NCBI RefSeq assembly: GCF_001594015.1
Contig: NZ_LTBC01000016.1
Coordinates: 1-63,583 of the forward strand
Direction: 5' to 3'
Origin: Moorella mulderi DSM 14980
GTDB lineage: Bacteria > Bacillota > DSM-521 > Neomoorellales > Neomoorellaceae
DNA: 63,583 bases
Part shown: positions 56,765-63,583 of the stretch, in pieces
How the letters are laid out: each line of letters begins with the position of its first letter
How positions within the stretch are numbered: the stretch's first letter is position 1
Made by a program: the position numbers and the translations under genes
The notes under the pieces: generated by a model
Database searches by the model: none
What the model was told of the DNA's origin: nothing
What the model saw: only the letters and a program-made list of their open reading frames with translations

Positions 56765-58187
56765 ATTCACGCCACTTCCTGTCAATTAGTTCCAGAATCT
56801 CCCGGCTCATGCGCGCTTCCCGGGGCCAGGGCCGCGGGTACCCTTCCTCCGGCAGTTTCCGGGTGGCGTCCAGGCCCATCTTGCTACCGTAACCCGTATA
56901 GGCCGAGGCATGATCGAGGGCGTCCACCGGCCCGTCCACGATTACCACATCCCGCCGGGGCTCGATGTTACCCAGGACCCGCCAGCGCACTTCACCAGGA
57001 TCATGCACATTTACATCGTCGTCAACGACGATGACCAGCCTGGTAAACATCATCTGCCCCATGCCCCAGAGGGCGTGCATGACCTTGCGCGCCTGGCCGG
57101 GATAGCTCTTGCGGATGGAGACGATAACGCAGTTGTGGAATACCCCCTCGGCCGGGAAGTTAATGTCCACAACCTCCGGCAGCTGGAGCTGGATCAGGGG
57201 CAAAAAGAGCCGTTCCGTTACCTTGCCTAAATAGACATCTTCCATGGGCGGCGGCCCCACCACCGTGGCCGGGTAAACGGCCTGGCGCCGCCTGGTCAGA
57301 CAAGTCAGGTGAAAAACCGGGTAATAGTCGGCCGGCGAGTAGTAACCCGTATGGTCGCCGAAGGGGCCTTCCAGGCGCCTTTCGCGGACGTCCACATAAC
57401 CTTCCAAGATGATTTCCGCCCGGGCCGGCACTTCGACATTCACCGTTAAGGCCGGGACCATCTCCACCGGTTCCCGGCGTAAGAACCCGGCGAAAAGCAT
57501 TTCATCAAATCCCGGGGGCAGGGGGGCAGTAGCGGCATAAATCACGGCCGGGTCGGCCCCCAGGGCTACGGCTACTTCCAGGCGGTCACCACTCTTGCGC
57601 AGGTGTTCCGCCCCGTCCTTGTGGACCTGCCAGTGCATGCCGGTGGTGCGGTCATCAAATACCTGCATGCGGTACATGCCTACGTTGCGGCGGCCGGTAA
57701 CCGGGTCGTGGGTGAAAACCAGGGGCAGGGTAATAAAGCGGCCGCCGTCTTCCGGCCAGAGCTGCAGTACCGGCAGTTCCGCCAGGGAAGGAGGCTCAAC
57801 CCGTACCTCCTGGCAGGGGGCGGTTTTGACCCGGCGCGGAAGAAAACGGCCCAGCTCGGCCAGGCGCGGCAGGTGTTTTAGTTTTTCCAGCCAGCCGCCG
57901 GCCGTCGCAGGTAAATCAAGTAAAGCCCTTAACCTACCGGCCGGTTCCTCAAGGTCGGCAATCTGCAGGGCCGCTTTCACCAGCTCCACACTACCGAAAA
58001 GATTGGTGGCTACAGGCAAAGGGGAACCCTTAACCCGTTCAAAGAGCAGGGCCGGCCCCCCTTTTTTCACCACCCGGTCGGCTACGGCAGCAATTTCCAG
58101 GACCGGGTCGACTTCTACCTTCACCCGGTGGAGCATCCCTTTTTGTTCCAGATAGGCAAGGTAAGCCTGTAAATCCTCATGGGCCAA
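56751..58187 (-). CDS. UbiD-family decarboxylase (MqnL-like)
   Basis: This 478-residue prenylated-FMN-dependent decarboxylase family protein has FLRREPVEMVPALTVNVEVPA, EGYVDVRERRLEGPFGDHTGYYSP and the late acidic cluster VVDDDVNVHDPGEVRW, all UbiD-like. It overlaps ubiA by 14 bases. Translation starts at TTG 58187. It probably decarboxylates a quinone precursor; a flavin prenyltransferase (ubiX) is not in the window. Confidence 0.92.
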   Translation of the reverse strand: MAHEDLQAYLAYLEQKGMLHRVKVEVDPVLEIAAVADRVVKKGGPALLFERVKGSPLPVATNLFGSVELVKAALQIADLEEPAGRLRALLDLPATAGGWLEKLKHLPRLAELGRFLPRRVKTAPCQEVRVEPPSLAELPVLQLWPEDGGRFITLPLVFTHDPVTGRRNVGMYRMQVFDDRTTGMHWQVHKDGAEHLRKSGDRLEVAVALGADPAVIYAATAPLPPGFDEMLFAGFLRREPVEMVPALTVNVEVPARAEIILEGYVDVRERRLEGPFGDHTGYYSPADYYPVFHLTCLTRRRQAVYPATVVGPPPMEDVYLGKVTERLFLPLIQLQLPEVVDINFPAEGVFHNCVIVSIRKSYPGQARKVMHALWGMGQMMFTRLVIVVDDDVNVHDPGEVRWRVLGNIEPRRDVVIVDGPVDALDHASAYTGYGSKMGLDATRKLPEEGYPRPWPREARMSREILELIDRKWREYGLP

Positions 58188-58196
58188 TGTTTTTGA

Positions 58197-58931
58197 TCAC
58201 TTCCCCGTTTGCTGCATTCTGGCCAGGACCCGGTGGTTTTCCTGGACCTTCTGGGTGATATCTTTAGCCGACTGGGAAGTCCGGGCCGCCAGGTCCCGTA
58301 CCGCCTGGGCCACCACCGAGAAGGTGCGGCCGTGCTCCCCGGCCCGGGCCGCTTCGATGGAAGCATTGAGGGATAGAATCTTCGTCTGCTCGGCAATATC
58401 GCCGATAATCCTGGCTACGGCAGCGATTTCATCATGGAAACGGGTCAGGTGCTGGAGCTGGTCAATAATATAGCTTTCAATGGCCAGCTGCATGTCAAAG
58501 ACAAGCCTTTTGGTAAAAGCCTCCAGCAAGCGCAGGGCCAAATCAGGATCATCACCATGGTAGTGCCAGATAATGCGGTGAAGCTCACTGAAGTAAAGGC
58601 GATAGGACCCCAGGTACCACTTGGGATAGAGGCCGATTTCCTGGTGTTTCTTGCCAATGCGCAGGCGCCAGGATATATATTCTTCATCTATGGCCGGGGA
58701 GGTAAGGCTGATAAAATAGGCCTTCTGTGTCTGGGATAGTCGCTCTATCGTGCTGTGGTTTTTTATCATAGCATCAAGGTAAGGATACTGGACAAGCTGG
58801 TCATAAAAGTTTTTAACTACAGTATCAGCTTCTTTCATAAAGATATCTCTTTCCGCGTGCATCAGGGCCAGTTCCGCCTCACCAATACCCAAAAAACGCA
58901 ATTGTTCGGTATAGGTAGCCGTGATGGTCAT
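58197..58931 (-). CDS. short globin-coupled sensor (protoglobin plus MCP-type signalling helix)
   Basis: This 244-residue soluble protein has a protoglobin domain (about 1-155, proximal His96 in [17 protein letters not shown]) and a short methyl-accepting-like coiled region (about 165-235: [20 protein letters not shown]). Only the part around the hairpin tip remains, about half of the signalling domain of HemAT-type sensors, and no methylation helices or membrane segments are seen. It would sense oxygen, CO or NO through heme. It is the first gene of the run with ubiD-ubiA. ATG at 58931 after GGGGGTGG. Confidence 0.88.
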   Translation of the reverse strand: MTITATYTEQLRFLGIGEAELALMHAERDIFMKEADTVVKNFYDQLVQYPYLDAMIKNHSTIERLSQTQKAYFISLTSPAIDEEYISWRLRIGKKHQEIGLYPKWYLGSYRLYFSELHRIIWHYHGDDPDLALRLLEAFTKRLVFDMQLAIESYIIDQLQHLTRFHDEIAAVARIIGDIAEQTKILSLNASIEAARAGEHGRTFSVVAQAVRDLAARTSQSAKDITQKVQENHRVLARMQQTGK

Positions 58932-59001
58932 ATTTCCACCCCCGCATTCTCCTGGATGAAACATATTTCGCTTTTGAAAGCCATTTTCCTTCTAAGTTCA
59001 A

Positions 59002-59030
59002 TTGACTGGCCGTAAGATATATGTTTTAAT
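59002..59030 (+). promoter_or_regulatory. sigma-A promoter for folE-folB
   Basis: TTGACT (59002-59007), a 17-base spacer and TTTAAT (59025-59030), 39 bases before folE. Confidence 0.7.
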
Positions 59031-59068
59031 GACAAAAAACAGCGGTAAATCGCCGGGGAGGAAAGATC

Positions 59069-59626
59069 ATGGATAAAGAAAAAATCCGCCAGGCGGTAAG
59101 GATGCTTATTGAGGCTGTAGGGGAAGACCCGGAGCGGGAGGGCTTGAGGGAAACGCCGCGCCGTATTGCCGATATGTATGCCGAGATCTTCGCCGGTATC
59201 GACCGCGACCCGGGGGAAGAATTGACGGTCGTCTTTGATGAGCACCATGAGGAAATGGTGCTGGTCAAGGATATCCCCCTCTATTCCGTCTGCGAACACC
59301 ATTTTCTCCCCTTCCTGGGGAAGGCCCATGTGGCCTATATACCGCGGGGCAAAATCACGGGCCTGAGCAAGCTGGCGCGGGTAGTGGATATCGCCGCCCG
59401 GCGGCCCCAGGTCCAGGAACGTTTAACATCGCAAATCGCCGATATTATCATGGAGAAGCTGGACCCCTACGGCGTGGTAGTCGTCATTGAAGCCGAGCAT
59501 TTATGCATGAGCATGCGCGGGGTCAAAAAGCCCGGCCATCTAACCATCACCTCCGCCGTCCGCGGCCTTTTCCGCCGTGACCAGGCCGCCCGGGCGGAGG
59601 CCATGGCGCTGATCCGGGGCAAATAA
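59069..59626 (+). CDS. folE: GTP cyclohydrolase I
   Basis: This 185-residue FolE converts GTP to dihydroneopterin triphosphate, the first step of folate synthesis. Zinc ligands Cys75, His78 and Cys146 are present ([17 protein letters not shown]). ATG at 59069 after GGGGAGGAAAG. It diverges from the globin sensor and precedes folB. Tetrahydrofolate is central to acetogenesis. Confidence 0.97.
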   Translation: MDKEKIRQAVRMLIEAVGEDPEREGLRETPRRIADMYAEIFAGIDRDPGEELTVVFDEHHEEMVLVKDIPLYSVCEHHFLPFLGKAHVAYIPRGKITGLSKLARVVDIAARRPQVQERLTSQIADIIMEKLDPYGVVVVIEAEHLCMSMRGVKKPGHLTITSAVRGLFRRDQAARAEAMALIRGK

Positions 59627-59658
59627 GTGGTGAAAAACCTGCCATCAGGGAGGACGTT

Positions 59659-60027
59659 ATGAGTAAGGATAAAATAATCCTGGACGGGCTGGAATTCTAT
59701 GCCTTCCACGGCTGCCACCCTGCCGAGGAAGAGCTCGGCCAACCCTTCATCGTCGATGCCGAGCTCTTCCTGGACCTCGCCCCGGCCGGGCAGGCTGATG
59801 ACCTGCAGGCCACGGTTAATTACGATGCGGTTTATCACCTAATCCGGGAGACCGTCACGGGGCAGCGCTTTAAACTCCTGGAAGCCTTGGCAGAGGCCAT
59901 AGCTCAAAAAATCCTCACCTGTTTCCCGGTGGAAGAAGTGCTGGTGCGGGTAAAAAAGCCCCGGGCACCCCTGCCTGGGACCTTCAATTACGCCGCCGTA
60001 GAAATCCGGCGCCGCAGTAACCCCTAA
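59659..60027 (+). CDS. folB: dihydroneopterin aldolase
   Basis: This 122-residue FolB has LDGLEFYAFHGCHPAEEELGQ with the substrate Glu and VRVKKPRAPLPGTFNYAAVEI at the end. It cleaves dihydroneopterin to hydroxymethyl-dihydropterin. ATG after GGGAGG, 32 bases past folE. Confidence 0.96.
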   Translation: MSKDKIILDGLEFYAFHGCHPAEEELGQPFIVDAELFLDLAPAGQADDLQATVNYDAVYHLIRETVTGQRFKLLEALAEAIAQKILTCFPVEEVLVRVKKPRAPLPGTFNYAAVEIRRRSNP

Positions 60028-60122
60028 TAATTAGTCATCTGCCGTTGTATGCGAACTTGTCACGATAGAGTTGACCTTGCACGCTAGGGATGGGGTTGTA
60101 TCAGAATAAAAATGAGTGTCAT

Positions 60123-60236
60123 TTAGCACATTAAACTAACCACCATTTTTCACAATAACCCACATAGCAGGCAAAATCAGCAAGATTAGCAAATTATGGT
60201 CTCCTACTTTCCGGGATTTGCACATTAGCACATTAA
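60123..60236 (+). repeat. direct repeat pair TTAGCACATTAA
   Basis: TTAGCACATTAA occurs at 60123-60134 and 60225-60236, 90 bases apart, in an otherwise empty 267-base gap (60028-60294) next to the insertion-sequence cluster. The AT-rich stretch resembles the end of a lost mobile element. No gene is seen in the gap. Confidence 0.4.
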
Positions 60237-60268
60237 CCCGAGTTCGACAGTTGCTAGGTGAACAATAA

Positions 60269-60287
60269 GCGCAACAGCTTGTTGCGC
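60269..60287. terminator. hairpin at the junction of folB region and IS remnant
   Basis: GCGCAACA and TGTTGCGC form a perfect 8-bp stem with a 3-base loop. On the plus strand AAGGGTTTT follows; on the minus strand TTATTGTT. It could end either transcript. Confidence 0.45.
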
Positions 60288-60294
60288 AAGGGTT

Positions 60295-61400
60295 TTAGGG
60301 ATCGGCTTTTTGGACGCGTGTTACTAGGGACCCTTTCTGGCCTTTTGTTTCAACCGCGATGATCTGGGGCGGTTCCTTTATACCAAGGGCCTTAAAGATA
60401 TGCTGCTGGGGTGGGGTTGTTTCCGTCCTTTGGAGTACCCTGCCCTCAGGACCAACAAATTCGCCCAGGTGCATGCGTTCCAGGATCTGGCGGATGTTCC
60501 GCCAGCTATCCTGCACTTTCGTTTCAGCTACCCGGATTAGGAGCAGTCCCAGCCAACACAGGAGGACGTGGGCATGGATGCGGTCGCTCAGGCGATGATA
60601 GACCGGCCGTAGCTCTAAGGACTGCTTCATGGTGCGGAAGGCGTCTTCTACCTCAAGCAGTTGCTTGTAGCCGAGGGCCACGTCTTCAGCACTTATGGTA
60701 TCGTCTGAGGTTCTTAACAGGTATTTGCCGTCCAGCTTCTCTTCAGCTTTCACTTTGACCGCGTCGATATACGGTTGCCCTTTCTTGCCGGTCTTGAGAT
60801 AGCGGCCATAAGTGGGATGGGCAATGAGCTGGCAGCAGGCTTTAGTATGGGGTTCGCCTTTGAGGTCCCCAATGGCCGCTAATTCTTCCTTGAGGCGGGC
60901 CAGGATTTTCTCCCGCTCCAGTCTGTCTTTTTCTGCTTCTTTAGGGTTGCGTACCAGGATATATCGTACCCTTTTTTCGCCGTCGCCGACGATAACTTCT
61001 TTAACTTCAAGGTTATCCTTGACAGTTTTGTAACTGCCCGGCCGGGCCAGGGCCTCTGCCACCGTATTCTTGCCGCTGCGCATCTTTTCGCCGGCAATGT
61101 AGTGGCCGCCGGCGCGCTGGAGGTAACGGAGATTATCTTCCGAAGCAAAGCCGCGGTCAACAACGGTGATGACCCACCCAGTTGCCAGCCCACCAGGTCC
61201 TTTTTGACTTGCTCGATTACCGCCATGTCGGCGGTGTTACCCGGCCAGACCCAGCAGCGCACCGGCAGGCCCTCCCTGGTGACAGCCAGGCCGATTACCA
61301 CCTGGGGTAAATCCGGACGGTGGTCCTTGGAGTTGCCTTTACGCCGAAGGTGCTGCTTATGGTCCTCCGGATTATCCTCCTCTTCCACTTCAAAGTAGTA
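60295..61400 (-). pseudogene. IS1634-type transposase, 5'-truncated and frameshifted
   Basis: The middle and C-terminal parts of an IS1634 (IS4 superfamily) transposase are present. FEVEEED, HRPDLPQVVIGLAVTREG and WPGNTADM lie in one frame down to about 61178. The frame then shifts by one base at a run of G, and VDRGFASEDNLRYLQRAGGH onward to the stop lies in another. The N-terminal third is missing; its place is taken, in frame, by the end of an IS110-type transposase. The element cannot encode a working enzyme unless by ribosomal frameshifting plus the missing part. Confidence 0.85.
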
Positions 61401-62480
61401 TTCCGGCTCCCGCACCCGGACAGAATTAGCCGCTTCAATGAGGTAGTACCGTAAGTAATAATTACCGGACCTGGTGAGGGGAATATCCTCCGCAGTAAAC
61501 TTGCTGGACTGATGCTGCCGCCAGGTCAGGCCCGCGAATTTAGCAAGGGCAATGTGGTTCTTAAACCTGGAGATGTCACCTATTTCCGCTACTATGCCGG
61601 CAGTATAAACAGGCCCTATACCAGGAACAGTGTCTAGCGTTTGAGGAATGGCTTTTAGTTCTTTAGCAATGACCTGATCGATTTTCTTCTGCTGGCTTTC
61701 AAAGAACCGGATCGTCTCCAGGGACATGGCCAGGGTAATATCGACAGCATTCCGCATTTTAGGGTTTAAACAGTAGGAATTGCGGGCCGCCTGTTTAATT
61801 ACCCTGGCCATCTCCGGGACATCCTTCAAGCGGTTATTACCGTGTTGTAGCATCAGGTCGACCAGTTCTTCCACCGGCATATTAGCTATCTCATCAGGGG
61901 TCAGTTTGCCAACGACAGCCCGGGAGGCCTGCCCGAACAAATCGGAGAAGGGGCATTCCTTCTGGTAGGTAGAGAACTTAAGGAATATCAGATTGAGGGC
62001 CCTGTTCTTCTCGCGGGTAAGGTTAGTGACCATATGATAGCGAAACCGGGTTAGCCGTTACAAAGGAGCATAGGTCATATAAGAAGGGGTGTTGGACGTA
62101 CCCATCCAAACCGCAAGCAATCAGCAATAACCCGGGCATCCAAGGCGTCGGTCTTAGCCATATCCGGGTAGATACGCTTAAAACCATCGATTACCTTGGT
62201 TAATCACCGGTATTTCAGCATCAAAAGCAGTTAATTCAGGAGCCTCATGTAGGGTCTGGGAAAGGTGCCACCAATACAGGTTAGTGGTCTCCATGCCAAT
62301 CTTAACCTTATCAGCATCAATAAGCTCAGCTTCAGCAACAATCCTTTCCACAAGCCTTTCAGCCCCAGGGAGGTCGTTGGAAACGCTGAAATCGCAGACA
62401 TCTTCACCGGTATCATTAAGGTTGCGGACCACATTTGTGTCGGACCCTATATCGATACCGACAAAAAGGGTTTTTCCCAT
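61400..62480 (-). pseudogene. IS110-type transposase, degenerate
   Basis: The RuvC-like N-terminus (MGKTLFVGIDIGSDTNVV) starts at 62480 after AGGAGG, runs to about 62200 and then shifts frame. DGFKRIYPDMAKTDALDARV follows in another frame and is ended by stops near 62080. The C-terminal half (61400-62060) resumes with RLTRFRYHMVTNLTREKN and the IS110 signature TVPGIGPVYTAGIVAEIGD. The true C-terminus is lost at the junction with the IS1634-type fragment. At least two frame breaks make it inactive. Confidence 0.85.
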
Positions 62481-62700
62481 AGCAAAAACACCTCCTTTCC
62501 CGGGGAAATAGCGAAGCAAAATTGGGGTATCCTTGGGAACCTGACGTAACAGCAACCTTCCTGATGAGCACCGACCCTTAAGAGATTGGTGCGCAGCTCC
62601 TTGCTGAAGGGAGAACCTCTAAAGGGCGTGCGACCCGTGTGTAAGCGGTTGCCGCCAGGCCCGGGGAGCAGTCTCCAAAAGCACTAGCAGCCTGTGTGAA
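62481..62700 (-). other. non-coding 5' end of the IS110-type element, possible bridge-RNA remnant
   Basis: About 220 bases upstream of the IS110 transposase lack a gene and contain several complementary stretches (for example GGTGC and GCACC around 62570-62595). In IS110 elements proper the guide (bridge) RNA is transcribed from the region ahead of the recombinase gene. The exact left end of the element is not identified, so this is a positional inference only. Confidence 0.3.
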
Positions 62701-62766
62701 TAATTAACGCATAAAAACTTTCGAAGAAACCAGGAATTTAATGAAGTGGTGTCGAAACAATAAAGT

Positions 62767-63303
62767 ATGAGGAAGAAGTTTATAGATTACAATCCGGAAC
62801 AGCTGTTGTTATTACCTCCTTCGCTAAAGGATTGGCTGCCGCCAGAACACCCTGCACATTTTATAGACGAGGTGGTAGGACAACTCGACCTATCACCCAT
62901 CATAGGTGATTATAGTGAGCTGAGGGGCAACCCTCCCTATAATCCCTATATGATGGTGAAGGTCCTGTTTTGTGGGTACTGGCGGGGTATCAGGTCCTCA
63001 AGGAAGATCGAAAGAGCTTTGTACGAAGACATAGGCTTCAGGTTTTTGTCGGCCAACCAGCAACCCAATTTCTGGACTATCGCGGCCTTCAGGCGACGTC
63101 ACCATGAAGCGGTGGGAGAAATTTTCCAGCAGACAATTCAATTAGCCCAAAAAGTCGGGCTGGTTAAGCTGGATCATGTTGCTGTAGATGGTACCAAGAT
63201 CAAGGCTAATGCCTCCAAACATAGTTCCATGAGTTATGGCTACATGGTCAAAGAAGAAGAAAAGTTACGCCAGGAGATAGAACAATACGGGCTGACCCCC
63301 TAA
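62767..63303 (+). pseudogene. IS1182-type transposase, N-terminal part, cut by an IS3-type insertion
   Basis: The first ~174 codons of an IS1182-family transposase are seen (PPEHPAHFIDEVVGQLDLS, then HVAVDGTKIKANASKHSSMS with a catalytic Asp). After KLRQEIEQ the sequence departs from the family and meets the end of another element; the stop at 63303 belongs to that element. The rest of the gene is not adjacent. Confidence 0.85.
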
Positions 63304-63312
63304 CATTGGACA
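63293..63312 (-). other. terminal repeat of the IS3-type element
   Basis: TGACCCCCTAACATTGGACA marks the border where IS1182 coding similarity stops and the IS3-type element begins. It is probably the element's terminal inverted repeat; the other end lies outside the window. Confidence 0.5.
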
Positions 63313-63583
63313 TCAGGCACAAATTGGTAAGGCTTTTACAAAATTACGCTGAAAAGCATCATAATATCCCGATGGAGTTAAATAACCAATCTTCGAGTGG
63401 ATACGGACATTGTTATAGTAGTCCATAAACTTATATATCACCTCATAGGCCTCCCTGAAACTATTAAATTCGTACCGTGCCAGGCATTCCTCCTCCAGGA
63501 TGCTGTGAAAGGACTCGATATGAGCATTCTTATTGGGCGTTTTGTAGGGGATAAGCTCATGCTCTACCCCTAGATCCTTGCAG
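63313..63583 (-). CDS. IS3-family transposase OrfB, C-terminal part (runs off window)
   Basis: The last 90 codons of an integrase-type (rve) transposase are present: ELIPYKTPNKNAHIESFHS with the catalytic Glu, then YNNVRIHSKIGYLTPSGYY, ending at TGA 63315-63313. These are typical of IS3-family OrfB. The 5' part lies beyond the window. It is inserted in the IS1182-type gene, so it arrived later. Confidence 0.9.
   Translation of the reverse strand, partial: CKDLGVEHELIPYKTPNKNAHIESFHSILEEECLARYEFNSFREAYEVIYKFMDYYNNVRIHSKIGYLTPSGYYDAFQRNFVKALPICA

Overview
The window reads as chromosome from a GC-rich, spore-forming, anaerobic Firmicute. Gene content (pyruvate phosphate dikinase with its regulators, spoIIP, yqfC/yqfD, spore photoproduct lyase, UbiA/UbiD-type quinone genes, solitary larB) and style fit a thermophilic acetogen of the Moorella type. 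That assignment is inference; no rRNA gene is present to confirm it.

Region 1 (1-211): the end of an IS66-type insertion sequence, with the start of its tnpA behind a hairpin that hides the ribosome binding site. Region 2 (about 388-28870, all minus except one Nudix gene): the long conserved Firmicute housekeeping block. In transcription order it holds lepA, hemW, hrcA-grpE-dnaK-dnaJ, rsmE, mtaB, a HIT protein, rpsU, yqfC-yqfD, phoH, pgpH, ybeY, dgkA, a DUF502 gene, cdd, era, yqzL, recO, a DUF4342 gene, glyQ-glyS, a CcpN-type regulator, the PPDK regulatory kinase/phosphatase and ppdK. Control signals visible include a perfect CIRCE operator, sigma-A promoters and several intrinsic terminators. 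Region 3 (28981-36999): a holin-like membrane protein, larB, spoIIP, rpsT, a small putative spore protein, holA, thiC under a TPP riboswitch, and comEC.

Region 4 (37066-47545, minus) is visibly more AT-rich and looks acquired. It is a catabolic cassette: a GntR regulator, a PfkB sugar(-acid) kinase, a DapA-family aldolase, a mannonate-reductase-like SDR, a tripartite tricarboxylate transporter (TctC, TctB, TctA), a zinc alcohol dehydrogenase, a D-2-hydroxyacid dehydrogenase and a malate/lactate/sulfolactate-type dehydrogenase. Together they would import an organic or sugar acid, interconvert hydroxy and keto forms, phosphorylate and cleave it. The substrate cannot be read from sequence.

Region 5 (47739-60027): thiM behind a perfect palindrome overlapping its -10 box, splB, an FMN-dependent glutamate-synthase-like protein without the usual cluster cysteines, a D,D-carboxypeptidase, a zinc-ribbon protein, then an apparent operon (minus) of a short globin-coupled sensor, UbiD, UbiA and an ABC importer. 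The diverging folE-folB pair follows. Region 6 (60295-63583) is an insertion-sequence graveyard: IS1634-type, IS110-type, IS1182-type and IS3-type fragments, broken and fused.

The most striking observation is a dispersed, MITE-like repeat of about 210 bp with terminal inverted repeats and one open reading frame across its whole length. It is present at 23581-23790, 26843-27055 and, truncated, 54073-54146. At hemW it is fused in frame and supplies about 71 N-terminal residues; at the ABC permease its remnant is also in frame with the downstream gene.
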